The translations under genes and the position numbers were made by a program. A stretch of 42,319 nt of DNA, from NCBI GenBank assembly GCA_050733695.1, contig JBOHTO010000002.1, positions 1 through 42,319 on the forward strand, in the 5' to 3' direction. Origin of the DNA: JBOHTO01 sp050733695 (lineage in GTDB: Bacteria; Gemmatimonadota; Gemmatimonadetes; Gemmatimonadales; Gemmatimonadaceae). The notes beneath the pieces are model-generated. The model searched no databases and had not been told where the DNA came from. It worked only from the letters and a program-made list of their open reading frames with translations. This document shows, piece after piece, positions 1 through 8,186 of the stretch. Every line of letters begins with the position of its first letter. Position 1 is the first letter of the stretch.

Positions 1-2
1 CG

Positions 3-125
3 TATCTCTGGCGCGAGGGCGGGATCGTCTTCCGCCGGATCAAGCACTTCACCGGTTATCAGGCCGGTGCGGGTCTCGGGAGCATGGCAAGCGTAGAAGG
101 GCTGGTGAGGATAATCACCTTCTGA
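3..125 (+). CDS. C-terminal end of an unidentified protein (truncated by window edge)
   Basis: An open frame enters from the left edge and ends at TGA 123-125. Only the last 40 residues are visible, ending in LVRIITF. They contain a basic stretch (FRRIKHF) and a Gly/Ala segment (GYQAGAGLGSM). The terminal alternation of hydrophobic residues ending in Phe would suit the last strand of an outer-membrane barrel, but this is only a guess. Family and start are outside the window. Confidence 0.4.
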   Translation, partial: YLWREGGIVFRRIKHFTGYQAGAGLGSMASVEGLVRIITF

Positions 126-452
126 TCGCGGGGGCGGGGCAGGGCGAGTCAACCGGGGGCGGACGAGGCGGGCGCTGATACCGAGCGTCCGCCTCGGTCG
201 CTTTCCGGCGGGCAGGCTGCGCCCACTCTGCAAACCTTCCGCATCGCGCGTGTGTCATACCGAACGGCGTCATCGGACGAAAGGCACAGCTCCACCCAGG
301 CTCGCGGCGACACATCTTCGGTTGTAACATCGTAGGAGGTCGAAGAGCTTCAACCCGCTGGATTCGCGCGCACGCCCGCCCACAGCCGACAGTCGTCACC
401 GCAATCGGTGGCCGGGTCGACCGCCACGGGTACACCGGGAGAACTTCGATCG
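126..452. other. Intergenic region before the first kinase
   Basis: About 330 bases without a convincing gene. Frames on both strands here lack recognisable domains. The sequence GGGAGAA at about 438-444 would serve as a ribosome binding site for ATG 453. No clear sigma-70 promoter, terminator hairpin or repeat was recognised. Confidence 0.4.
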
Positions 453-3400
453 ATGACGACCCTGGCAAGGCATCGCGACATGACGGACCGTCCGTTCGCC
501 CGATCCCCGATGGAGTCGGGTACCGAGATGAGACAGCGCCTGCAGACCGCTCTCGGCGACAGCTACGCGGTCGAGCGCGAGCTCGGCGGCGGCGGCATGA
601 GCCAGGTCTTCCTCGCGCGCGACCGCACTCTCGACCGGGCCGTCGTGATCAAGGTGCTCCATCCCGAGGTGACTGCAGCCATCAGCGAGGAGCGCTTCCG
701 CCGCGAGATACTCCTGGCCGCGCAGCTCCAGCACCCGCACATCGTGCCCGTCCTCGCGGCCGGTTCGGCGGGCGGGCTCGACTATTACACGATGCCGCTG
801 GTCGAGGGCGAGTCGCTCCGCGCGAAGCTCATTCGCGGTGGCGCGCTCCCCGTCGCCGACGCGGTGCGCGTGTTGCACGACATCTCGGACGCGCTCGCGT
901 ACGCTCACGCCCGTGGAATCATGCACCGCGACATCAAGCCCGAGAATGTGTTGCTGAACGGGCAGCACGCCCTCGTTTCCGATTTCGGAGTCGCAAAGGC
1001 GCTCACGGCCGGAAGTGAGGAGCGGGGTCCCGATACCGACATCGGAATTGCGATCGGGACGCCAGCGTACATGGCGCCCGAGCAGGCCGCCGCCGATCCG
1101 GATACGGATCACCGTGCTGATCTCTACGCGTTCGGCATTCTCGCCTACGAACTGTTGTCAGGGCGCCCGCCATTCGCTGGACGTCCCGCGCACGAGGTGC
1201 TTGCAGCGCATCTCACCGAGCAGCCGATCCCGCTGCGCGAGATCGATCCCGATATCCCGGTGTCGCTTGAACTGCTTGTGATGGACTGCCTGCAGAAATC
1301 GCCTGCGGATCGGCCACAGTCAGCCGCCGATGTGCGCGATGTCCTGGAGGCGCTTGTGACGCCCGGCGCCGTCGCGGGGCGCGCAGTCACGCGGCGGCGG
1401 CGAATGCGGCTGCCGCGCAGGCGCGCGGCAGTTGCTGCCGCAGGGGCAGGGGCGGTGGCACTCGTCGCCATCGCGGCGTTCTCACTCCGGTCTGCCCCCG
1501 CGCCGATCGATGAACACCTCATCGCAGTCGCGCCCTTTCGAGTGAGCGGTGCGGACCCGGCACTCGCATATCTGCGCGAGGGTATGCTCGATCTCCTCGC
1601 GGCCAAGCTGACGGGTGAAGGAGGCGCGCGCGCGGTCGATCCGCGATCGCTCCTCGGTAGCTGGCGCCGTGAAGCGGGGACGGTCGACGTCGATCTCCCA
1701 ACGGGCGAAGCGCGCGCCATCGCGCAGCGCCTGGGGGCCGGCCAGCTCCTCCAGGGAGACATCGTCGGGACGGCCGAGCGACTGGTGCTGAATGCGGCGC
1801 TCATCGACGTGCGCGATGGGAGCAGGCGCGCGCTTAGCCCCGTGGAGGGGAGCGCCGACAGCCTCCCGGTGCTGGTCGACCGGCTCGCGGTCCAGCTCCT
1901 CACGCTGGAGGCCGGGGAACAGGGGCAGCGACTCGCGGCACTCACCAGTACGTCGCTCCCGGCGCTACGCGCATATCTGGCTGGACAGTGGCTCTATCGG
2001 CGTGCGCGATTCGCTGACGCCGCCCAGCAGTTCCAGAACGCCCTTGGCCACGATTCCACCTTTGCCCTTGCGGCGCTCGGGCTCGCGTCGGCGTCGAGCT
2101 GGTACGGTGACCCGGAGCAGCAGCAGCGCGGAATGCAGCTCGCGTGGCTATCGCGTGACCGACTCGGCGAGCGCGATCGACTGTTGCTTTCGGCGTTAGT
2201 AGGCCCGAACTATCCGGCGCCGTCGTCGCAGCTCGAGATGCTCGAGGCACGCGAGCAGCTCACGGAGCTGTCACCGGATCGCCCCGAAGCGTGGTTCGAG
2301 CTGGGCGATGGTCTGTTTCACTTCGGACCTGCACTCGGTCTTCCCAATGCGCACGACCGCGCGGCAGCCGCGTTTCACCGTGCGATATCTCTCGACTCGG
2401 CGTTCGCGCCGGCGCTGGAGCATCTCGTGCTCCTCGAGGCACGCGAGGGCGACACCGAGATGGTCCGTCGCCTCAGCGCTCTGTATCTGGCTGTCGATGC
2501 ATCCAGCGAGAACGCCGAAGCCATACGCTGGCGCAGCGCGCTCACCATGGGCGACACGGGTGGGGCGCGCGACATAGCCGAGGACGCTTCATCGCTCACG
2601 GCCGTGAGCGCGCACACCATCGAACAGGTAAGTCAGCTCGACGGCGTCGGCCTGGCGTCGGCCGAGCTCATCATGGATGCGCACCTGGCCCGCGCTGCGT
2701 CGGCCGACGAGCGGGGACTGCTCAATCGCATGGCACACGATCTCGCGCTCAATCGCGGGTACGTCACGAGCGCGACTGAGCTCAACGAGGCCTTCGGCGA
2801 TGTCCGGCGCTATCCCGCACAGGAACTGCGTGAGCAGATTCGCGACGCTCTGTTCTGGGACGGGGACGCCGATGCGGGTGCGCGCGCGGCGAACATGCTG
2901 ACCGCGACGGTTCAGCGCCCGGCAGCGCTGGACGCCAATGCAACCGAGCGCAGCATCCGGAACGCGTCTCTCTGCCATCTGGCGCTCTGGCACGCCGCGC
3001 GTGGCGACCGCGAGCGTTCCCGCCGGATGCTCGAACGGCTCCAGGCGGCGTCGAGCCGGACGACGACTGGATTATCCGAAGCTCAGCGCGCCGCTGACGA
3101 CGGGTGCGCGCTGATGGTGAGTGCGCAGCTCGCGGCCGATGCAGGGAGCACCCAGGCGACGACGCTCCGCTGGCGCCTGGACTCACTGCTGCGAACGGCT
3201 CCCGGCGGACTCACGGGAGCAATGGGCAACCTCATCGTCGCACGACTTCACGAACGCGCCGGCGAGGTGAGCTCGGCGCTCGCTGCCGTGAGACGCCGCG
3301 AGTACTTCCTGGGGCGCACGCTGTTCCTGTCGACGTATGTTCGTGAAGAGGCCCGACTCGCCGCGCTCGCCGGCGATTCCGAAGGGGCGATCCGCGCCTA

Positions 3401-3509
3401 CCGCCATTACATCGCGCTGCGGACGAACGCTGAGCAACCGCTGCAGCGGGAGATGGCAGACGCCCGAGCCGCGCTCAGCGCACTGGAACAGCGGAGCGTG
3501 GGAAGCTAG
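453..3509 (+). CDS. Membrane-anchored Ser/Thr protein kinase with C-terminal TolB-like/TPR-like region
   Basis: A eukaryotic-type (Hanks) kinase likely to phosphorylate Ser/Thr from the cytoplasmic face of the inner membrane. Numbered from ATG 453, the catalytic domain (about 30-300) has the glycine loop GGGGMSQVF near 45, the ATP-binding lysine in VVIKVL (K67), HRDIKPEN from H158, DFG at 177-179 and GTPAYMAPEQ near 202. A basic stretch precedes one hydrophobic Ala/Val segment at about 325-345, a transmembrane helix. The large C-terminal part begins with a TolB/FlgO-like stretch (LIAVAPFRVSG) and continues as Ala/Leu-rich helices resembling TPR. Possible starts are GTG 408 and ATG 453, 480, 510 and 528; 453 is preferred because GGGAGAA lies 8 bases upstream. 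The stop shares CTAG 3506-3509 with the convergent DinB gene. Substrates are unknown. Confidence 0.92.
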   Translation: MTTLARHRDMTDRPFARSPMESGTEMRQRLQTALGDSYAVERELGGGGMSQVFLARDRTLDRAVVIKVLHPEVTAAISEERFRREILLAAQLQHPHIVPVLAAGSAGGLDYYTMPLVEGESLRAKLIRGGALPVADAVRVLHDISDALAYAHARGIMHRDIKPENVLLNGQHALVSDFGVAKALTAGSEERGPDTDIGIAIGTPAYMAPEQAAADPDTDHRADLYAFGILAYELLSGRPPFAGRPAHEVLAAHLTEQPIPLREIDPDIPVSLELLVMDCLQKSPADRPQSAADVRDVLEALVTPGAVAGRAVTRRRRMRLPRRRAAVAAAGAGAVALVAIAAFSLRSAPAPIDEHLIAVAPFRVSGADPALAYLREGMLDLLAAKLTGEGGARAVDPRSLLGSWRREAGTVDVDLPTGEARAIAQRLGAGQLLQGDIVGTAERLVLNAALIDVRDGSRRALSPVEGSADSLPVLVDRLAVQLLTLEAGEQGQRLAALTSTSLPALRAYLAGQWLYRRARFADAAQQFQNALGHDSTFALAALGLASASSWYGDPEQQQRGMQLAWLSRDRLGERDRLLLSALVGPNYPAPSSQLEMLEAREQLTELSPDRPEAWFELGDGLFHFGPALGLPNAHDRAAAAFHRAISLDSAFAPALEHLVLLEAREGDTEMVRRLSALYLAVDASSENAEAIRWRSALTMGDTGGARDIAEDASSLTAVSAHTIEQVSQLDGVGLASAELIMDAHLARAASADERGLLNRMAHDLALNRGYVTSATELNEAFGDVRRYPAQELREQIRDALFWDGDADAGARAANMLTATVQRPAALDANATERSIRNASLCHLALWHAARGDRERSRRMLERLQAASSRTTTGLSEAQRAADDGCALMVSAQLAADAGSTQATTLRWRLDSLLRTAPGGLTGAMGNLIVARLHERAGEVSSALAAVRRREYFLGRTLFLSTYVREEARLAALAGDSEGAIRAYRHYIALRTNAEQPLQREMADARAALSALEQRSVGS

Positions 3510-4039
3510 CGCTGCTTCTTCCCGCGCCTGGGGCGGCGGCGCCTGGGGCGGCGGCGGCTGGCGTGCGCGACGTGCAGCCGCTTCAGGAGCTGGATCTGGC
3601 CGGCGTGGTAGAGGTCGTGCGCAGCGATGCCGGCGATCATCTCCTCGTGACGCCACCGTCGCCGCTCGGAACGCTTCTCGAGATCGGCCGGGTCGAGACC
3701 GGCGACGACATCGCGCAACATGCGATGCTCATCCCTGAGAAGCGCGACATCCCGCTTCCACGCCGCGGCGTCGGCTGGATCGGGGAGTGGAAACCAGTTG
3801 CTTCCGGCGCGGGGAAACCCGGAGCGCCGATCACCGTGCAGTCGGCGGCGGACCGTGTACTTCCAGTACGCCGCATGCACCGCGAGATCCCAGATAGTAT
3901 TCCTGCCCGGTGCCGGACGCCACGCCGCCTCTTCGGCTGTCACCCTGCGCAGCGCGCCAAACAGGGTGGGCCCGTGCCAGGCCCGGTGGTCGAATGCCTG
4001 ATCCAGAAGTTGGAGGAGGAGCTCGATCTTCGGGTGCAG
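3506..4039 (-). CDS. DinB-family protein with basic tail; probable CTG start
   Basis: A four-helix DinB/YfiT-like protein, a fold whose members often bind a metal through three histidines. The family signature HDLYHAGQ is near the C terminus and another histidine lies in DLAVHAAYWKY. The first standard start codon in frame is GTG 3943, but good DinB sequence continues upstream (HPKIELLLQLLDQAF) to the in-frame TAG 4061-4063 without ATG, GTG or TTG. CTG at 4037-4039 fits the expected N terminus and has GGAG about 9 bases upstream, giving 177 residues. The C terminus is an Arg-rich tail encoded by a perfect 15-bp tandem duplication (3524-3538 and 3539-3553). It lies 21 bases after the lipoprotein stop, in the same frame, so they probably form an operon. 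Confidence 0.75.
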   Translation of the reverse strand: MHPKIELLLQLLDQAFDHRAWHGPTLFGALRRVTAEEAAWRPAPGRNTIWDLAVHAAYWKYTVRRRLHGDRRSGFPRAGSNWFPLPDPADAAAWKRDVALLRDEHRMLRDVVAGLDPADLEKRSERRRWRHEEMIAGIAAHDLYHAGQIQLLKRLHVAHASRRRPRRRRPRRGKKQR

Positions 4040-4060
4040 AGCAGCGGTCTCCGGTTCGTG

Positions 4061-4744
4061 CTACCAGCGAATCGGGATCGATGGTGCCGGCGCAGCAGGG
4101 TTGAATACGGGCGCCGGGAAACGGCGATTGATCGATATGATGGGACCGGTACGACCGTGACGCTCGCAGCGATCCACGCCCACGGGTCCACCGCGGATCA
4201 CCACCGTGCCGCTGCCGCGGCCCCAGCCACCATCCCCGTCACGCCCCCTGTCCGCTGCCGGTGGTGGCACGGGCATCGGCGTGGGACGTCCGGCGGCGGG
4301 AATCCCGCTTGCATCACCATCGGCATCGGCCACGACCGTTGCGCCAGTGGCGGCCTCTTCATCGGCGTCCATCGCATCACCTTCAGCATCGGCCGCAACC
4401 GGAACGGGCGGGCTGGCTTCGGGACCTGCGTTGTCAAGAGCGGGAACGTTTGCCGGGCTCGGCTCGGGTGCGGCCTCCGGTGTCTCGCGCTGCGCCGAAC
4501 TGCGTGCCCGCAACTTCGGTTTCGCAGGCCCGGCCTCGATCGCCGACAGCACCATGTCGCGACCAGCATTCTTCGCGGCGGATGCAAGAATGAGCTCGGC
4601 CGAGGCGGCGAGCTGGAGGTCGCGCGCAAGCTCAGTGTCTGGGTCGGAAGCGGATGGCTGCGCATCCCGCGCGGAGAGGGAGCCATCGCAGGCCACGGCC
4701 AGCATCGCGATGGACAGGAGCGCCAATCTCTTCATTCTTCGCAC
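4061..4744 (-). CDS. Ala/Pro/Asp-rich lipoprotein of unknown function
   Basis: A 227-residue protein with a lipoprotein signal: basic N terminus, hydrophobic core and lipobox LAVAC, giving a lipidated Cys at about position 19. The mature part is low complexity and rich in Ala, Pro, Asp and Gly, with a short folded-looking C terminus (GTVVIRGGPVGVD). No family was recognised. GTG 4744 is preferred as start because GGAGG lies about 5 bases upstream; ATG 4735 is the alternative. The downstream DinB gene is in the same frame, separated by this gene's single TAG stop. It is probably attached to the periplasmic face of one membrane. Confidence 0.7.
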   Translation of the reverse strand: MRRMKRLALLSIAMLAVACDGSLSARDAQPSASDPDTELARDLQLAASAELILASAAKNAGRDMVLSAIEAGPAKPKLRARSSAQRETPEAAPEPSPANVPALDNAGPEASPPVPVAADAEGDAMDADEEAATGATVVADADGDASGIPAAGRPTPMPVPPPAADRGRDGDGGWGRGSGTVVIRGGPVGVDRCERHGRTGPIISINRRFPAPVFNPAAPAPSIPIRW

Positions 4745-5121
4745 CGTCGCCTCCTCGCCGGCTCACCGGCGTTGATCCCGCCCGATACCCAGCCGCTCGC
4801 GTATTCGCGCGGCCAATACACTATATCAGGCATGGCACCGTGCGCGCCAGACGTACGGTTGCTCCACAGGAACGCCAGCCAGCAAGGCGTCCGCGAGGAG
4901 TGACAGCCGTCGTCCGTCAGGAGGGACGGCCCGCCGCTCGTGCTGCGTCTATCCGTCGTGGCGAAGACGCAGTGTCCCTCGGGTCATCAAGGACTTTCGG
5001 AAGCCAATCGACATCCTGCGTCTGGCGAATGCGCCGGCGACCGGGAAAGCTTGCCGCCCTTCTGCGCGACAAATACGTTGACCGTCCGACAGCTTCCCCG
5101 CTCTCCCGTTCCCGATACCCA
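4745..5121. other. Divergent intergenic region
   Basis: About 375 bases between the minus-strand lipoprotein and the plus-strand SnoaL-like lipoprotein. Long open frames cross it on both strands, but none shows a recognisable domain and they read as high-GC shadows. An AT-richer patch near 4805-4830 (AATACACTATATCAGG) may carry a promoter. No terminator or repeat was recognised. Confidence 0.35.
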
Positions 5122-5646
5122 ATGCTGCTTCGCCATTCCGCGTCGAGATCAACGGCGGTATTTGCTTCCGCAATCCTGTGCCTCGCCTGCGACGGACCCG
5201 AGTCGACGACGCCTGGCGCGGCAGAGAGTGCTGCGATTGCGGGCACACTCGAGAGAATGGTCCGCCTCGCCTACGATTTCTCGCGCGACAGCGTGGTGGA
5301 TCGCATCATGGCGCTCTATCCCGAATCGGGCCCCGTGATTTCGGCGAGTGGGGGGCGCATCAGCACGTCGCGCGATTCGCTCGAGGCAGATATCCGCGGC
5401 TTCTGGGAGAACGTGGGCAGGAACATGAAAGAGGCACAGTGGGAGTGGGTGGAGACGCATGTCGAGGTTCTGTCACCAGACGCTGCCGTGCTCACGGCCA
5501 CGTATCGCGTGCCGCATCTCACACCAGAAGGGGTGCCGCACACGATCGCCGGCGCGTGGACGGCGGTCTTCGAGCGGCGCGATGAGCGCTGGGTCATCGT
5601 GCATGAGCACCTCTCCGATGCTCCTGCGTCAGCGACGCCGCCGTGA
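5122..5646 (+). CDS. SnoaL/DUF4440-like (NTF2-fold) lipoprotein
   Basis: A 174-residue exported protein. ATG 5122 is chosen, although the frame is open far upstream, because it places a lipoprotein signal at the N terminus with lipobox LCLAC. The mature domain has the pattern of NTF2-like SnoaL/DUF4440 proteins: an N-terminal helix with RDSVVDRIMALY, a central SRDSLEADIRGFW, then beta strands (VEVLSPDAAVLTATYRV) and a C-terminal WRxV-like strand (DERWVIVHEHLS). Such domains bind small ligands or act as enzymes, and nothing here fixes a substrate. The TGA stop overlaps the GTG start of the TfoX-like gene in GTGA (5643-5646), so the two are probably translationally coupled. Confidence 0.75.
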   Translation: MLLRHSASRSTAVFASAILCLACDGPESTTPGAAESAAIAGTLERMVRLAYDFSRDSVVDRIMALYPESGPVISASGGRISTSRDSLEADIRGFWENVGRNMKEAQWEWVETHVEVLSPDAAVLTATYRVPHLTPEGVPHTIAGAWTAVFERRDERWVIVHEHLSDAPASATPP

Positions 5647-5966
5647 CGTATGACCGCGGTCTCGCCCAACGTGTCGCGGACACACTCGAGCAGCTCGGCG
5701 AGCGCTCGGTGCGCCAGAAGAACGTTTTCGGAGGGCGCGGCTTCCTGCGCCGCAAGTCGACTTTCGCCATCGTCCACGAACACGGCCTGATCGTGAAGGC
5801 GCGCCCGGCCGAGTACGAGGCACTGCGCGCTGAGCCTGGTGTCGAACCGTTCGCGCCGGACGGCGAGCGGCCAATGAGCACCTGGCTTGTCGTGTCGGCC
5901 GACTCGCTCGCTGACGACCCGCAGTTGACCGAGTGGATCGAGCGCGCGCTGCGCTCGGTGGGCTAG
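5643..5966 (+). CDS. TfoX/Sxy N-terminal domain protein
   Basis: A 107-residue stand-alone TfoX-N domain. The family pattern is visible: an N-terminal helix (LAQRVADTLEQLGERS), then KNVFGGRGFLRRKSTFAIV followed by LIVKARPAEYEAL, and a C-terminal helix ending the domain. Full TfoX/Sxy proteins regulate competence in gammaproteobacteria. Stand-alone TfoX-N proteins are widespread and mostly uncharacterised, so a competence role should not be assumed. The start is GTG 5643 overlapping the previous stop. The stop TAG 5964-5966 shares the palindrome CTAG with the convergent DinB gene. Confidence 0.85.
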   Translation: MTYDRGLAQRVADTLEQLGERSVRQKNVFGGRGFLRRKSTFAIVHEHGLIVKARPAEYEALRAEPGVEPFAPDGERPMSTWLVVSADSLADDPQLTEWIERALRSVG

Positions 5967-6532
5967 CCGGGCGCTTGCTGGCCGCCAGCTCGGGAAAGCA
6001 GTTGCGCCTTGTGATGGCGGATGTGCGCAGCGGAGAATCGCAGTCCCTGGAGTGCCGGGAGCGCGCCGAAATAGGGGTGCGTGACTCGCATGGCGTCGCG
6101 CCCCGAGCTTCGGCTCGCCTGCTCTTCGAAACGCCGAGCCAGAAGGGTCATACGGTCGAGTCCCTCCCTGCGACTTGCCGTGACGTCGCCCGGCCGGGCC
6201 TCGCTCGGCGAACGAACGCCGGCGGGAAATGTTGCGCCGGTCAGAAGTCTCGGAAGCAGCAGCCGGCGCAGCAGCAGGCGCCGGAGTCGGCTGCCTCGCA
6301 TGCGCACCCCGCGCCCACCGTCGAGTTCGGAGAGAGCGGCCGCGAACGCGAGCGAGAGATGCTCCGTGATCTGGGCGGGCGACCACTTCCCCTCCGCTCG
6401 TGGGGCGTGCCACGCGTTCTCCGGGAGCGCCGTCGCCGCGCTCACGAACTCCGAGACCGCGGCCGCGTGCGATCCGCGAGCCACTTCCCACTCACGCCCA
6501 CCCAGTCGCTGCCACGCTATCCCCATGGCCAT
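5963..6532 (-). CDS. DinB-family protein (second copy)
   Basis: A protein of about 189 residues with the DinB_2 organisation: an N-terminal helix, WSPAQITEHLSLAFAAAL with the first conserved histidine, a long Arg/Leu-rich linker and a C-terminal HIRHHKAQLL with the histidine pair expected for metal binding. Possible starts are GTG 6535, ATG 6532 and ATG 6526; no strong ribosome binding site decides between them. Its activity is unknown; some relatives are thiol transferases or damage-induced proteins. It is convergent with the TfoX-N gene and shares its CTAG stop. Confidence 0.75.
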   Translation of the reverse strand: MAMGIAWQRLGGREWEVARGSHAAAVSEFVSAATALPENAWHAPRAEGKWSPAQITEHLSLAFAAALSELDGGRGVRMRGSRLRRLLLRRLLLPRLLTGATFPAGVRSPSEARPGDVTASRREGLDRMTLLARRFEEQASRSSGRDAMRVTHPYFGALPALQGLRFSAAHIRHHKAQLLSRAGGQQAPG

Positions 6533-6577
6533 CACGCAACGCCCACACGGCGATCAACTGTGAACTGCGGTTGCTGA

Positions 6578-6919
6578 CTACACCCACTCCGTTATGCGCG
6601 CGCCGTCCTTGTCGCGAAATGAACCGACGACGATCATGATGAAGTCTATCAGCCACCAGACTCCGAAGCCTCCAAACGTCACGAGCTGGAGGATGCCGGT
6701 TCCGACCTTCCCCACGTAGAACCGGTGTACGCCGAGCACGCCGAGGAAAGCGCAGAGCGCGGCTGCCGGCGCGATCCGCTTGTCGCTTACAGTCGTCAGG
6801 GCGACGCCTGCAGCGCCCTGGCGCACGCCGCACTTGGGGCAGATCTCCGCCATCGAATCAATGCTGGCGCCGCATGCCTCGCAGAACTTCACGGGTCGCG
6901 CGGGTGTGTAACTACCCAA
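6578..6919 (-). CDS. TM2-domain membrane protein with N-terminal zinc ribbon
   Basis: A 113-residue protein. The N terminus carries a zinc ribbon (C13-x2-C16, C27-x2-C30). The rest is a TM2 domain: two membrane helices around a short turn, with the signatures LGVLGVHRFYVGKVGTG and GVWWLIDFIMI. TM2 proteins are small membrane proteins of unclear function. No ATG is available; TTG 6917-6919 with AGGAG about 6 bases upstream is the likely start. Confidence 0.88.
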   Translation of the reverse strand: MGSYTPARPVKFCEACGASIDSMAEICPKCGVRQGAAGVALTTVSDKRIAPAAALCAFLGVLGVHRFYVGKVGTGILQLVTFGGFGVWWLIDFIMIVVGSFRDKDGARITEWV

Positions 6920-7019
6920 GGTCGCTCCTGTCGGAGGTTGAAGAGTGCGTCGCTCGGTGCCGGCCTGCCCGGGCGCTGCTGTGCAATCTACCGCGGTGAC
7001 TGCCCAACGCCGAATGGTG

Positions 7020-7481
7020 CTACGGCGCGGGCACCTCGATCACAACGGCCGACCCGACCGCCTGGACCGGATATGATTCCCGCACCGGGCCGGTGAACCA
7101 GGCGCTCGCGATGCGGCCGGTGACCAGCTCGCCTCCGCCCGCCGTTCGCCAACCGGTGCCTTCGCGCACGAGGATGCGCGTCTCCGGAGTGATGTCTATC
7201 CACGCCTTGTCCGATCCAGCATCCTCGGCGGGGTTCTCCTCGATGAGAAGGCCGGTCGGGCGGCCTGCGTTGGCCCCCGTGCCCGAGCGCACTTGGGTGA
7301 TCTCGCCGCGGATCGCGGGGTCACCGGTGGGTGGTCCTTCACCGCCGGAGGGTGCGGCGCAGGAGGTCAGCGCGAGGGTCGCGGACACGAGCATGATGAC
7401 GAGCGCCGCCAGAGTGCGTGCGCCGCGGCGAATCGGGTAGAGCAGGCCGGTCGCGCCGGCGCGCAGGGTGTGGGTGTGCAT
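7020..7481 (-). CDS. Small lipoprotein resembling DUF3221 (YobA-like)
   Basis: A 153-residue predicted lipoprotein starting at ATG 7481, which has GGAG about 8 bases upstream. The signal peptide has a long hydrophobic core and lipobox LTSC. The mature domain is mostly beta: GEITQV, a GLLIEENP strand, WIDITPETRILV, then GELVTGRIASAWFTG and a terminal VRESYPVQAVGSAVVIE. The last motif (gpv-x-eSYPxQa) resembles DUF3221 small beta-barrel proteins; this assignment is tentative. An upstream in-frame start at 7523 would only add residues before the signal peptide. Confidence 0.65.
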   Translation of the reverse strand: MHTHTLRAGATGLLYPIRRGARTLAALVIMLVSATLALTSCAAPSGGEGPPTGDPAIRGEITQVRSGTGANAGRPTGLLIEENPAEDAGSDKAWIDITPETRILVREGTGWRTAGGGELVTGRIASAWFTGPVRESYPVQAVGSAVVIEVPAP

Positions 7482-7584
7482 CTGTGGCTCCGTGTACAAA
7501 ACGTGGATTCCCGCTTCCGCCAAGCATCACTACGTTGGTGATCAAGGTGGGGGAGCAGGATTCGGCGGAGTCGACGTCACAGTG

Positions 7585-7600
7585 GCGTCGTGCACGACGC
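7585..7600. promoter_or_regulatory. Perfect 16-bp palindrome in a divergent intergenic region
   Basis: GCGTCGTGCACGACGC is identical to its reverse complement. It lies between the start of the minus-strand lipoprotein (7481) and the truncated deacetylase on the plus strand. A dyad operator for a dimeric regulator is possible, but no regulator gene is adjacent and no promoter boxes were placed around it. Confidence 0.35.
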
Positions 7601-7637
7601 TGCTCATGAAGTGATCGCGTGGTGACAGATTCTGTCA

Positions 7638-8168
7638 ATGTACGTCATGCGACTGATGATTCAACTCTCGCCGGGCGTTCGCCCATCGCGGCCGCCGTGG
7701 CACTACCGTGGACGGACACGCGGCATGACCGCGCCTTGCAGCATGCGGCGGGAAGGACGCGACCCGCTGCGGCGATGCCTTGCCGATCCTTCGTGTTTCG
7801 AAGCGGCGCTACTCGCGACCGGCGCGGTGCTCGCGCCATTTGGCGGGACTCGCTGGGCGCGTCCCGGGTCCGGGTGGCATGACGCCCGCATGATCGCTAC
7901 GATGCGCCGCCACGGCTACCGCTGTGTGCTGGGCTCCGTGTATCCCTTCGACGCGGAGCTCCGTTCGGCCGGGTTCGCACGGTGGTACGTGTTGCGATAC
8001 GTGCATCCGGGAGCGATAATCATCCTGCACGATCGAGGCAGTCGCGCGATGAGAACGGCCAGAGTGCTGGCTGAAGTGCTACCCGCGCTGGGCCGGCGCG
8101 GCTATCGGCTGGTCACTCTGGACGAACTCCTGGGGCCGGATCTCCCTGCGGCCGACGGGCCACAATAG
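7638..8168 (+). pseudogene. 5'-truncated polysaccharide deacetylase (NodB-type) remnant
   Basis: From about 7790 onward the frame matches the C-terminal half of polysaccharide deacetylases: the substrate-site motif RPGSGW, then MIATMRRHGYRCVLGSVYPFD, the catalytic-site IIILHDRGS and a final helix (RRGYRLVTLDELL). The N-terminal half of the NodB domain, with the Asp-Asp pair (TFDDGP) and the metal-binding His-x3-His, is absent. The residues in front look like chance translation. No displaced N-terminal piece was found in other frames. The product would lack the metal site and is probably inactive, so this is most likely a pseudogene. Confidence 0.6.
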
Positions 8169-8186
8169 CTGCCCGAGTTCGTTGGG

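Noticed and set aside
396..1112. 238-residue minus-strand open frame opposite the kinase N terminus
   Set aside because: Overlaps the conserved kinase catalytic domain and has no recognisable motif.
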